Made by a program: the position numbers and the translations under genes
The notes under the pieces: model-generated
Seen by the model: the letters and a program-made list of their open reading frames with translations, nothing else
Database searches by the model: none
What the model was told of the DNA's origin: nothing
Part shown: positions 8,128 to 16,738 of the stretch, one piece after another
Layout of the letters: each line of letters opens with the position of its first letter
Position numbering within the stretch: position 1 is the first letter of the stretch
Assembly: GCA_041751875.1 (NCBI GenBank)
Contig: JBGSIC010000013.1
Coordinates: 248,001 to 312,000 of the forward strand
Reading direction: 5' to 3'
DNA: 64,000 bases
Source of the DNA: JBGSIC01 sp041751875
GTDB taxonomy: Bacteria; Bdellovibrionota; FAC87; UBA2466; JACKAF01

Positions 8128-9561
8128 TTAGAATTGGAAGTAGAGGAAGGGGATGTCGGATTTTCCGGGGTGAAACAGGAGCAGAAGGATCGCCATCGCA
8201 CCGAGCGCAATCCCACGGCGAATCGGCGGCATGTCCACCACGAAAGAATGTTTTTTCGTTAGAAACTGGGGAATATCTAGCAGCAAAACCAACAACGTGA
8301 AATAGCCCGCTCGCGTCAGGTCCCACGTCGATACGAAGAGCGTCCCCCCATTTAGCATCGCCTGAATCGCCCGCGAAGCCACTTCCATGTTCTGGGCTCT
8401 AAAGAAAAGCCACGTGAAACTGACCAGAACAAATGTGGGCACAATAGCCACCAACCTAAAACGAAACATACGAGCCAGAGTCGTCTCTATGCTCTTAAAG
8501 GAATGAAGCACTCGGTGTCCCACCAAAAAAGCACCGTGCAAAGCTCCCCACACTACAAAAGTCCAGTTAGCTCCATGCCAAAGCCCCGCAATCGTCATCG
8601 TAAGGAAAAGATTGCGACAAGTCCCAAACAGCCCTCCCCGATTTCCACCGAGAGGAATGTAGAGGTAATCTTTTAACCAAGTTGAAAGCGAGATATGCCA
8701 CCGACGCCAGAAATCCGCAACGTTGTTTGAAAGATAGGGCTGCTCAAAGTTTCGCATCAGGTTAATTCCTAGAATGCGAGACACACCACGCGCAATGTCG
8801 CTGTAACCCGAAAAATCGCCGTATATCTGGAGCGTAAAAAGGAATATTGCCAAAGCAACACTCGCGGCACTCACGTGCCCCGCCCAATCCGGCGCAGCCA
8901 GAGCGGTGAACACGCCATCCACCGATGGCGCAATCGTATCCGCAATCGCTAGCTTTTTAACAAAGCCTATTAGAACGAGCACGATACCGGAACTCAGTTG
9001 TTTTTCCGTCACGATTCGGGGAGACGCAAACTGGCCCATCAAGTTTCCAGGTCGCTCAATCGGACCCGCTACGAGTTGAGGAAAGTAGCTGACGTACAAA
9101 GCAAAAACCACCGAATCATCGATCGCCTTCACATTTTTTCGATACACATCGATGACATAAGCCATGGTCTGAAACGTATAAAAGGAAATTCCTACTGGTA
9201 GGATGACTTGCAAAGTAGGCAGGTGCGCCGTCATGCCAAAGAACTCAATTGTGTTAGCAAGCGAATCGATAAAGAAGTTGAAATACTTAAACGTGCAAAG
9301 CATGCCGAGATTGCCGGTCATGCTAATCGCGAGAAAAAGTTTTCGTCGTTTTACCCGTCGTGAACGCTGGATCTGCTGCGCACAGAGGTAATCCATCGCA
9401 GTCGATATAATAAGGAGGCTGGAAAAGCGCCAATCCCACCAGCTGTAGAAAAAATAGCTCGCTAAGAGAAGAAACCAGTTTTGCGCGCGCAACCGCAGAT
9501 TGTAGTAGACCGCGAGAACCACCGCGAAGAAAACCAAGAATTCCCAGCTATTAAATAGCAT
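8128..9561 (-). CDS. MBOAT family O-acyltransferase (AlgI/DltB-like)
   Basis: A 477-residue polytopic membrane protein. The start MLFNSWEFLVFF and the YFFYSWWDWRF and GGNRGG segments are typical of the AlgI branch. The catalytic histidine lies in GLWHGANWTFVVWG. Members O-acetylate extracellular polysaccharide or other exported acceptors, working with an SGNH/AlgX-type partner; none is encoded beside it. The ATG at 9561 is divergent from the GNAT gene. The TAA stop sits at the right border of the RAYT element, so its last codons may have been reset by the insertion. Confidence 0.9.
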   Translation of the reverse strand: MLFNSWEFLVFFAVVLAVYYNLRLRAQNWFLLLASYFFYSWWDWRFSSLLIISTAMDYLCAQQIQRSRRVKRRKLFLAISMTGNLGMLCTFKYFNFFIDSLANTIEFFGMTAHLPTLQVILPVGISFYTFQTMAYVIDVYRKNVKAIDDSVVFALYVSYFPQLVAGPIERPGNLMGQFASPRIVTEKQLSSGIVLVLIGFVKKLAIADTIAPSVDGVFTALAAPDWAGHVSAASVALAIFLFTLQIYGDFSGYSDIARGVSRILGINLMRNFEQPYLSNNVADFWRRWHISLSTWLKDYLYIPLGGNRGGLFGTCRNLFLTMTIAGLWHGANWTFVVWGALHGAFLVGHRVLHSFKSIETTLARMFRFRLVAIVPTFVLVSFTWLFFRAQNMEVASRAIQAMLNGGTLFVSTWDLTRAGYFTLLVLLLDIPQFLTKKHSFVVDMPPIRRGIALGAMAILLLLFHPGKSDIPFLYFQF

Positions 9562-9661
9562 GCCTTACCACTTATCGGCACCTTGCATTAACTTCTGCAC
9601 TCCAAAAACCACTAAGTATATTAGTGACTTAGGTGGGCAGTTTTCCTATGATAGGACATCT

Positions 9662-10216
9662 ATGGATCTGATTTCAGCCCGTACTCTGTGCCGCCCCTCC
9701 AACTTGGATGACGCTCCCGAAGTGCTCGCCTTTTTTGAAGCCAACCGAGAGCATCTGGATCCTTGGGAACCGGCGCGCTCGCCAGAGTTTTTTACGGAAA
9801 GGTATATCGCAGAAACCTTGCTTGAAGCCGAAGCGGGCTGGAAGCTAGGCAAAGCCTTCCGCTTTCATGTTTACCTTCGCGAGTCGATGCAGCTTATTGG
9901 GATCATCCACTACTCTAGTGCTGAGCGTGGGGTATTTCAAAACTGCCGCTTGGGTTATCGTCTCGGAAAAAAGTGGGAGGGTCAGGGGTTGATGTTCGAA
10001 GCCATCGAAGTAACACTTGAGTATATATTCGAAGCACTCAACTTCCATCGTGTCGAAGCAAATTTTATGACGTCAAACAAAAGAAGTCGCGCTCTTCTAG
10101 AGCGACTTGGCTTTCTCACTCACGGAACGGCGAAAAAATACCTTTGTATCAATGGAAAATGGGAAGACCATGTTCTGGCGAGCCTGATCAACGACGAATG
10201 GGTGGCTCACTCCTAG
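9662..10216 (+). CDS. GNAT N-acetyltransferase, RimJ/RimL type
   Basis: A 184-residue protein from the ATG at 9662; the longer ORF from 9560 overlaps the divergent MBOAT start and is not favoured. Features: TLCRPSNLDDAPEVLAFF at the start, the beta-4/acetyl-CoA region YRLGKKWEGQGLMFEA (R/Q-x-x-G-x-G/A-like), and the C-terminal EANFMTSNKRSRALLERLGF that marks the RimJ/RimL subgroup acetylating N-terminal amines of ribosomal proteins or small molecules. The substrate cannot be told from sequence. Confidence 0.88.
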   Translation: MDLISARTLCRPSNLDDAPEVLAFFEANREHLDPWEPARSPEFFTERYIAETLLEAEAGWKLGKAFRFHVYLRESMQLIGIIHYSSAERGVFQNCRLGYRLGKKWEGQGLMFEAIEVTLEYIFEALNFHRVEANFMTSNKRSRALLERLGFLTHGTAKKYLCINGKWEDHVLASLINDEWVAHS

Positions 10217-10229
10217 CAGAAGCGCATTT

Positions 10230-13200
10230 CTAGAAAGAACCGGCGTGAGATTGGTCTTGCGGAATGTGGGAAGGTTTTCCAAGTTCAGGCGCGTCTTCCT
10301 CTTCAAAAATCACTCGACGCTTCGGATCGACCCAACCGTAGAAACATGGCACCACATACATCGTGAAAAGAAGTGATACTGAAACGCCACCAATAATAGT
10401 GAGGGCCATCGGAATGCGTGTTTCGGCTCCAGGGCCCAATGCCAAAGCGGCAGGAATCGCGGCGGCAATGGTGGCAAAATTGGTCATCAAAATTGGGCGC
10501 AAACGAACCGAGCACGCCTGACGAAGAGCTTCCATGGTGGGAATCCCCGAATCTCTCAGCTGGTTGGTAAACTCGATAAGAAGAATAGAGTTCTTTTTCA
10601 CAATTCCCATTGTGAGTAGCAATCCGATGGCGCTGTACACGTTGAGCGTTTGCCCTCCAATCACTAAGGCGGCGAGGGAACCCGTCAACCCAAACGGAAC
10701 CGCCAAGAATATGAGCATCGGATCGACAAAGGAATTGAACTGACATGCGAGAAGCATGTAGGCCACCACAAGACCCAAAAGAATAACTATTAGAGTCTCA
10801 AAAAGCTTATCTTGTGGCGTCGCTGAATAACGAATGTAATATTTTTCAGGGAAAATTTCTTTCACCCACTGATTCACCATATTGACCGCATCACCGCCGG
10901 TCACTCCTTCTGCAAGACTTGCATCCACGCGCACACCACGAATGCGATCTTCTCGATAGATGACCTGAGGTCCAGAGGCCTCGACCACATCTACCACTGT
11001 ACTAAGCGGTAGGGTTTGTCCTCGGTTATTACGAATTAAAATTGATTCAATTGCAGATTTCTCCTGTCGGTCCTTCTCTTGAAGTTGGACAAAAACATCG
11101 AAGCGACTACTGCCTTCTGTATACTGAACAGCTTGGATGCCTCCAAAAGTGGCGTTGACGATGTTAGAGATCGTTTCGACTTCCACTCCGTGAGCCAATG
11201 CTTTCTCGCGATTGGGTAAAATATGAACTTCGGGAAGCGTACGAACGTCTTCAGAGCGCGTGTCAACCAACTTGCCCGAAGCATCCATCTTCTCTTTGAG
11301 TTTGGCGAAGAGTTCTTTCTGCATTTCGGGATCGGGTCCGTTGATCGTAAACTCCACCGGACTGCCCCGGCGACCACCAATCGATCCGCCAAAGCGATCC
11401 CGAATCTGTATTTCGATCCCTTCAACGGACTTCGCTTTCTGACGGAGTTCGGTGGCGATCTCAAACTGGCCGCGTTTACGTTCTTTGAGCGGTTTGAGAA
11501 GAATCATGCCGTTCCCTCGGTTGCCCTGTCCGCCAGCACCAAAGCCGCCGACCGCCGTCAAGGTACGCTCTATATCAGGATGATTTTCAATAAGCTTCTC
11601 AAACTCCAGGACCTTGGCATCCGTGTACCGCATCGATTTGCCGTCTGGAGCCATGATATTCAAAGAAAGTGCACCGGTATCTTGAGCAGGAGCAAACTCA
11701 GTCGGAAGCAGTTTGAATATGTATAAGGAGCAGACGAACATGAGAATAGAAACGATCGCAACCGTTCGTTTGTAGCTCAGCGCCCAGTGGAGGGTTTTCT
11801 CATACCCAATATTCACCCATAAAAGCACACTATCGATCTTGCGACGCATCCAGCCTTTTTTGTCTCCCAGCTCCAAGAATTGAGAACATCGCATGGGGGC
11901 AAGAGTAAGAGATTCTAGCGAGGACAGCGCCACCGCAATAGATATGGTGAAAGCAAACTCCAAAAAGAAACGGCCTTCAATACCCGGCATAAAAGCAACG
12001 GGAAGAAAAAGCGCGACCAAGGCAAGGGTGGTGGCAATTACGGCAAAGCTGATTTCACGCGCCCCTTTGAAAGCGGCATTCACCCGACTGTAGCCATTTT
12101 GACGATAGCGAATAATGTTCTCGAGCATCACAATCGCATCGTCCACAATAATACCAATCGCAAGCGCTAGCCCCAAAATGGTAAAGGTGTTGAGCGTAAA
12201 CCCTAACCAGTGAATAAAAATGAACGTGCCAACGACAGATGTCGGTATAGCCAGCAGGATGTTCAGCGTCGAGGACCAGGTACCAATAAAGAGCCAGCAA
12301 ACCAGTGAGGTCAGGATAGCTGAAAGCACAAGGGTAAAAAGAAGTTCATCGATACTTTCGCGCACAAAATGCGTGCGATCAAAGTGGACTTCAACCTTAG
12401 TCCCTGTAGGAAGCCCGGCGTTCATTTCCACTATTCTTGCATTCACCCGTTTAACCGTATCAACGGCGTTCACGCCTCGTTGCTTTTGCACGATCATTAC
12501 CAGACCGGGTTTTCCGTTAATTCTAGAAATACGCTTCGTGTTTTCCAAACCTTCATAGACATTCGCGATGTCGCTCAGTTTAGTGGGAACATAGTTAGGT
12601 GAACCCCCTCGTCGCGTTATCACGATATCTTTGAAGTTCTCCCCTTTTTCCACTTCACCCATGATACGAATGAGGTCTTCTCGGTCCCCAGCTTCAAACT
12701 TACCGGCGGGAAGTTCCGAATGCTCGCGACGGATACTCGCGATGACGTCATCTGCGGTGAGATCGAACTTTCGCAATTTCTTGGAAACCAGATCCACACG
12801 AAGCATCGGCTCGTGAAAGCCAGCCGGTCGAATTTCGGACACGCCTTCAATGGTGGATAGCTGGTCACGCACGCGATCTCTGAAAAGTAGCATCAAATCG
12901 CGGTTGGTCAAATTGCCAGCCGTTAAGACAAGATAAAGTATGGGGTCGTCTGAAGCGTTGGACTTGGTGGTTACCGGGGGCTCTAAATTCTCAGGCAACT
13001 GCCTTTGCGCTCGGCCCAAGAGCGACTGAACTTCCTGAAGGGCAAAGTCGATGTTCTTCTCAAGTTCGAACTCTAAGCTGATATTTCCGATACCGCGCTG
13101 GGCGGTGGAGTTCATGTTACGAATACCCTGCATTGCCACGAGCACGCTTTCCACTGGTTCAAGAATATCCTTCTCGATCACCGCGGGAGGGGCACCTTCA

Positions 13201-13352
13201 TAGGTGTAGCTGATGTTGATGGTGGGATAATCAACATCTGGATTCTCGTTCACTCCCATTTTCCGGAAGGACAAAAAACCGAAAAACAGCAGCGAGAACA
13301 TCAAAATCCAAGCGAAAACGGGGCGCTTAATGGAAAAATCTGAAAGGGTCAT
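10230..13352 (-). CDS. RND (HAE1-type) inner-membrane efflux transporter
   Basis: A 1040-residue AcrB/MdtB-class pump. It begins MTLSDFSIKRPVFAWIL, has the proton-relay double Asp in TM4 (LALAIGIIVDDAIVMLEN), the two large periplasmic loops (about 40-330 and 560-860) and the second-half motif LLLTMGIVKKNSILLIEF. The length is normal. Its ATG overlaps the TolC gene's stop by 4 bp, so the two are translated together. No membrane-fusion (adaptor) gene is in the operon, although this class normally needs one to reach the outer-membrane channel. Confidence 0.93.
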   Translation of the reverse strand: MTLSDFSIKRPVFAWILMFSLLFFGFLSFRKMGVNENPDVDYPTINISYTYEGAPPAVIEKDILEPVESVLVAMQGIRNMNSTAQRGIGNISLEFELEKNIDFALQEVQSLLGRAQRQLPENLEPPVTTKSNASDDPILYLVLTAGNLTNRDLMLLFRDRVRDQLSTIEGVSEIRPAGFHEPMLRVDLVSKKLRKFDLTADDVIASIRREHSELPAGKFEAGDREDLIRIMGEVEKGENFKDIVITRRGGSPNYVPTKLSDIANVYEGLENTKRISRINGKPGLVMIVQKQRGVNAVDTVKRVNARIVEMNAGLPTGTKVEVHFDRTHFVRESIDELLFTLVLSAILTSLVCWLFIGTWSSTLNILLAIPTSVVGTFIFIHWLGFTLNTFTILGLALAIGIIVDDAIVMLENIIRYRQNGYSRVNAAFKGAREISFAVIATTLALVALFLPVAFMPGIEGRFFLEFAFTISIAVALSSLESLTLAPMRCSQFLELGDKKGWMRRKIDSVLLWVNIGYEKTLHWALSYKRTVAIVSILMFVCSLYIFKLLPTEFAPAQDTGALSLNIMAPDGKSMRYTDAKVLEFEKLIENHPDIERTLTAVGGFGAGGQGNRGNGMILLKPLKERKRGQFEIATELRQKAKSVEGIEIQIRDRFGGSIGGRRGSPVEFTINGPDPEMQKELFAKLKEKMDASGKLVDTRSEDVRTLPEVHILPNREKALAHGVEVETISNIVNATFGGIQAVQYTEGSSRFDVFVQLQEKDRQEKSAIESILIRNNRGQTLPLSTVVDVVEASGPQVIYREDRIRGVRVDASLAEGVTGGDAVNMVNQWVKEIFPEKYYIRYSATPQDKLFETLIVILLGLVVAYMLLACQFNSFVDPMLIFLAVPFGLTGSLAALVIGGQTLNVYSAIGLLLTMGIVKKNSILLIEFTNQLRDSGIPTMEALRQACSVRLRPILMTNFATIAAAIPAALALGPGAETRIPMALTIIGGVSVSLLFTMYVVPCFYGWVDPKRRVIFEEEDAPELGKPSHIPQDQSHAGSF

Positions 13353-14608
13353 GGTTGTCTTCCCGCCATCACACTGAGCTCAATCCAAGCGAGCTTGGTC
13401 GCAAGTTTTTCTCTGTCAAGCGAGCGCTTCACCAGGAGGTGCGTATCGAGCGCACGTAGCACATCGAGATGATTGAGTAGCCCCGTCTGAAATTCTTTCT
13501 GTTGCTGAATGTAGCTCTTCCATGCCAGTTTAACGGCTGTCTCGAGTTTGGCGACGGTATGCTTTTGGTACTCGATGCGCTGATGCTGCCCTTCAAAATC
13601 TTGCTTCAACTGGCGCTTGAGATCGTTCACTCGCATTTCTTGCTTCAAAGCTTCTTTCGCGCGAATAGAACTTTCGGCAAGTGTTTCCCCACCACTAAAA
13701 AACTCCCATCTTAAATTCAAAGTAGCGTCCCACTTGGAACGCGCGAGAATACCGGCGCGGTCCAGATAATAGTTTCCTTGTAGACTCGCCGTAGGCCAGT
13801 AGTTGGCGCGGGTCGCGCCAATTTGGCGTTTGGTATTCTCGAAAGTCAATTCGGATGCGCGTACGACTGGCGTCTCTTCTAAACCCGCTCGCCATTCGGC
13901 TGGCACAACGAGCCTTTCGACACTTAGATTGTCATTAAGGTTCTCAATACGTTCCAGACCGGTAATCCACTCGAGCTGTCTCTGAATGACCTGAAGTTCG
14001 CTCTGCTGCTTGGATAGCTCAGCAACAATACGAGCACTTTCGCTCATTGTGGCAATCAAGTCCGTTTCCTTGCTGCGACCAATTTTTACCCACGCCGATA
14101 AAAGGTCCGCGCGCTTCTGTAACAGTTCTTCTTGCTCTTTAAGGTTGACCACTTCCGCCTGAAGGGTGAGCCAAGAATAAAAGGAGCGAGCTACTTCCCG
14201 ATAAAGTTCGAGTTCAGCTTGATGCCTTTGGAGTTCAGCAATTTTGCGCCCCGTAGAGGCGATTCTCAGGCCGTAGTACTCGGCGCCCCCCTGAAAAATT
14301 GGCTGATCAACTGTTAGAGTGGCGTTGTGTTGGTAGCGTTGTCCAAACGCGCTGGTTGTTTCGTTTCCGCCTATCTGATCGCGCAAGGTATGAGAGGAGG
14401 TAACAGAGAAAGTTGGCAAAATCTGCGAAAGAGCGAGTGACTGCTGGGATGAAGCGATATCTTCATCTACCTGACGCTCTTTAAGAGTAAGACGATTGTT
14501 GCGAGCGCTTTCAAAGGCGTCGCGTAAAGTGATGGCCGTGCTCTCTTGTACGGCCAAGAGCCCCGCGACCACGACAGACAAACCAAATGGGTAAAACTTT
14601 CGGAACAT
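13349..14608 (-). CDS. TolC family outer membrane efflux protein
   Basis: A 419-residue protein from the ATG at 14608 (seven codons inside the longest frame), which gives the signal peptide MFRKFYPFGLSVVVAGLLAV...STA. The mature part begins ITLRDAFESARNNRLTLKER, the standard TolC opening, followed by two repeats of long coiled-coil helices and beta segments (NATLTVDQPIFQGGAEY; DATLNLRWEFFSGG). It forms the outer-membrane/periplasmic tunnel for the RND pump encoded just downstream with a 4-bp overlap. Confidence 0.92.
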   Translation of the reverse strand: MFRKFYPFGLSVVVAGLLAVQESTAITLRDAFESARNNRLTLKERQVDEDIASSQQSLALSQILPTFSVTSSHTLRDQIGGNETTSAFGQRYQHNATLTVDQPIFQGGAEYYGLRIASTGRKIAELQRHQAELELYREVARSFYSWLTLQAEVVNLKEQEELLQKRADLLSAWVKIGRSKETDLIATMSESARIVAELSKQQSELQVIQRQLEWITGLERIENLNDNLSVERLVVPAEWRAGLEETPVVRASELTFENTKRQIGATRANYWPTASLQGNYYLDRAGILARSKWDATLNLRWEFFSGGETLAESSIRAKEALKQEMRVNDLKRQLKQDFEGQHQRIEYQKHTVAKLETAVKLAWKSYIQQQKEFQTGLLNHLDVLRALDTHLLVKRSLDREKLATKLAWIELSVMAGRQP

Positions 14609-15023
14609 AAACTCCAGTTTCGGAGGCACAAAACACCGACTACCGGCGTCAAGAAAGCAAATAAGTCTCCAAAACTTCTATCGGAATTAGGACGTCGCAA
14701 CTTGTGGCTCGCTGCAACTATCGCCGGCAAATGAGGATCCAAGGAGCTGGTTATCGCCGGCAAAAGCGAGTTAGAGAATCTCACACCCTTTAAAATTACG
14801 CGACGGTGGGCGCGTCAAAGGAATGCACTCTTCCCCCAAAGAGTACGACCGGGAACAAAGCTAAGACGTTTGGGGAAAATTCTTTGTGCCCTTTTGTTGT
14901 ACTCATTTCGTCCGATTTTCTGGGCTCATTGCGTCAGACCCTGTTCCCGGGAACATTTTCTCATTCTTGTACGAGTGTCTAAAACCCAGTCTCGGCGCAC
15001 ACTTGCGCGCTCCGGGTAAGTTT

Positions 15024-15038
15024 TGACTCGTTGAGTCA
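15024..15038. promoter_or_regulatory. Dyad symmetry upstream of SIMPL promoter
   Basis: TGACTC and GAGTCA form a perfect inverted repeat around a 3-base spacer, 11 bp upstream of a -35 box. It is well placed for an activator site. The cognate protein is unknown. Confidence 0.35.
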
Positions 15039-15049
15039 CTCGGAACCTA

Positions 15050-15078
15050 TTGACACGGGTGGCCGAGAATTCTTTGAT
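15050..15078 (+). promoter_or_regulatory. Putative sigma70 promoter of the SIMPL gene
   Basis: TTGACA at 15050-15055, a 17-bp spacer, and a weaker -10 TTTGAT at 15073-15078. The gene start at 15144 lies about 60 bp downstream behind the strong ribosome site AGGACGAGG. Confidence 0.5.
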
Positions 15079-15143
15079 TGAAAAAAAGTTACGACCCCAA
15101 GGGGGGGTTGGGACGACAGAGTAAAAAACGAGGACGAGGTGTT

Positions 15144-15986
15144 ATGAAGTTATTCACTGTAGCCGCAGGGCTAGTTGGGTGGAGTGTGACTGTTCTAGCG
15201 GGTCAAACAACGTTGGTCGAAACCGGTACGGCGACCAAAGCTGCTGAGTACGTAAAACTCTCGGTGCAGGTACAATCCCGTTGCTACAAAACGGCAAAAG
15301 AAGCGCGTTCCGCAAACGACACAGTCGTAAATGAAGTTTACGCTGTGATGGAAAAATACATCACGGAAAAAACGGAAGATATGTTTGAAGATCCCATCAG
15401 CACAGATGGTGGTGGTTCCGATAGACAGGACGAAGTGTATTACGAGCGCAATGCCAACGGTGGCAATGAACCGAAAATTGCGTGCCGCAAGGGTTGGCGC
15501 ACGAATAAGAGCGTTGTCTTCAAGCTGGTAGACTTTGAAGAACTCGGTGCAGTTCAGGAAGCGGTGCTCGACATCGTGGATAAAGCACCGTTCGATGAAA
15601 AGTTGGGTAACCCGCAAACTTACGCTAGCTGGGGTACACCACAACCTTCTCTGACGGATGCAAGTTGGGAAGAGTTGGATCGTCAGGTGCTAAAGGACGC
15701 TGTTCGCCGCGCGAAAAAGAAACTCGCTGTGCTCGTGGAAGAAGCCGGCATTGAGGAGCCCATTAAGCTCGTCAAAGCTGAGCCCGTAGCCAGCCCGTAC
15801 GGTGGTGGAAATGTCTACGCGGCTTCCAAAATGAGAGCCATGTCTGATGGTGCTGAAAGTGCCGGCGGTGGAGATGAAGCCACTTATAAATTCCGCTCGA
15901 TCAGTGCGCAGGGACAATATTCTCTGACCTTTAGTTACGAAGGCGGGGAATTGAAGATTTCATCAAGTGGCGTTGAGGTGGAGTAA
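15144..15986 (+). CDS. SIMPL-domain (DUF541) periplasmic protein
   Basis: A 280-residue protein. The ATG at 15144 follows AGGACGAGG and gives the signal peptide MKLFTVAAGLVGWSVTVLAG; a longer frame from 15078 overlaps the promoter. The mature protein starts GQTTLVETGTATKAAEYVKLSVQV and has the long central helix and the repeat DRQVLKDAVRRAKKKLAVLVEEAG seen in SIMPL/DUF541 proteins, which form ring-like oligomers of uncertain role. A Gly-rich, Asp-rich insertion (STDGGGSDRQDE) lies near residue 95. Monocistronic, with its own promoter and terminator. Confidence 0.8.
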   Translation: MKLFTVAAGLVGWSVTVLAGQTTLVETGTATKAAEYVKLSVQVQSRCYKTAKEARSANDTVVNEVYAVMEKYITEKTEDMFEDPISTDGGGSDRQDEVYYERNANGGNEPKIACRKGWRTNKSVVFKLVDFEELGAVQEAVLDIVDKAPFDEKLGNPQTYASWGTPQPSLTDASWEELDRQVLKDAVRRAKKKLAVLVEEAGIEEPIKLVKAEPVASPYGGGNVYAASKMRAMSDGAESAGGGDEATYKFRSISAQGQYSLTFSYEGGELKISSSGVEVE

Positions 15987-16003
15987 GACTCTAGTCAACT
16001 CAA

Positions 16004-16035
16004 AGGCTCTCTCCGAAAGGAGGGAGCCTTTTTTT
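16004..16035 (+). terminator. Intrinsic terminator of the SIMPL gene
   Basis: An 11-bp stem (AGGCTCTCTCC / GGAGGGAGCCT, one G-U pair) around a GAAA loop, followed by seven T. It overlaps the stop of the convergent MutH-like gene by two bases. Confidence 0.9.
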
Positions 16036-16738
16036 AAAAGGAAGAAAGCTCAGCGCTACTCATCAAACGCGAAATGAAATTTTTCGTAGCGTAAAACGCC
16101 CGCGCAGGAAATTTTTCACCTGTCGTGGGAGATTCACTCCACTGCGTACCATCTCCCACGGGGCGCAATTGAAAGTATCCGTCACTGTCGCCCAGGTTTT
16201 GCAAAAGATCGAGTTCGCCACTGGCTACAAGATACTTCACGTCTTCCCAGAAAAGGCGCGCCTCTTCAACGAGCCGCGGGTCAGTCACATCAGCACCACC
16301 GAGTTTTACCACCACACACTTTTCCGGTGATTCGTGGTGCACGCCCACAAAAATGAGCCGTACCAATTTTCTCCAAAAAGCCGAAGTTTCAAACTCTTCT
16401 TCCACAATCGCTGTGGGATTTAGCTGAGTAACCTTGATCGTTTCCTTGGGAACCCATGCATTGCCGTGAAGAAGAAGTGTGGTGGATTTCAGCTCGAAAT
16501 CAAGGCCGTCAATTTCCTGCCGGCTGCTTAGCGGGAGTCGCGCCGCCCGTTCCAAAGTCTGCCCCACCCAGCCTTTATTGAATTTGTCGCCTTTATGAAC
16601 CGTGATGCCGAACTCGCGCGCGAGATCGTAGAGGTTTCTATTCGGGAGTGCTTGCTTCAGCAGCAAAAGAGCTTCGTGGCGAGCTGGTAAAAGGTGCCGC
16701 CAGGAATCTACCGGCCTTTCGCCCTCTGAGCCAATCAT
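16034..16738 (-). CDS. MutH/Sau3AI-like DNA endonuclease
   Basis: A 234-residue protein. The core NKGWVGQTLERAARL followed by GLDFELKSTTL and GNAWVPKETIKVTQLNP matches the MutH pattern (KGWVG..LE, then ExK, then a G-P-x-E-T segment). Likely catalytic residues are E63, E75 or D77, E82 and K84, the PD-(D/E)xK set. In enterobacteria MutH nicks hemimethylated GATC in mismatch repair; Sau3AI relatives cut GATC. No methylase or Dam gene is in the window. The ATG overlaps the typA stop by 4 bp, so it is translated as part of the typA operon, an unusual location. Confidence 0.82.
   Translation of the reverse strand: MIGSEGERPVDSWRHLLPARHEALLLLKQALPNRNLYDLAREFGITVHKGDKFNKGWVGQTLERAARLPLSSRQEIDGLDFELKSTTLLLHGNAWVPKETIKVTQLNPTAIVEEEFETSAFWRKLVRLIFVGVHHESPEKCVVVKLGGADVTDPRLVEEARLFWEDVKYLVASGELDLLQNLGDSDGYFQLRPVGDGTQWSESPTTGEKFPARAFYATKNFISRLMSSAELSSF

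Larger units (their letters stand above)
14609..15143. other. Divergent regulatory region between the tolC-like and SIMPL genes
   Basis: About 535 bp with no convincing gene. It holds a perfect 12-bp palindrome GTTCCCGGGAAC at 14943-14954 with a half-like CGGGAAC at about 14849, a 15-bp dyad TGACTC-GTT-GAGTCA at 15024-15038, and a promoter at 15050-15078 for the SIMPL gene. No adaptor (MFP) gene is hidden here on either strand. Confidence 0.5.

Noticed and set aside
14609..15143. Hidden adaptor (MFP) gene for the RND pump
   Set aside because: No frame long enough or with lipoyl/hairpin motifs exists here on either strand.
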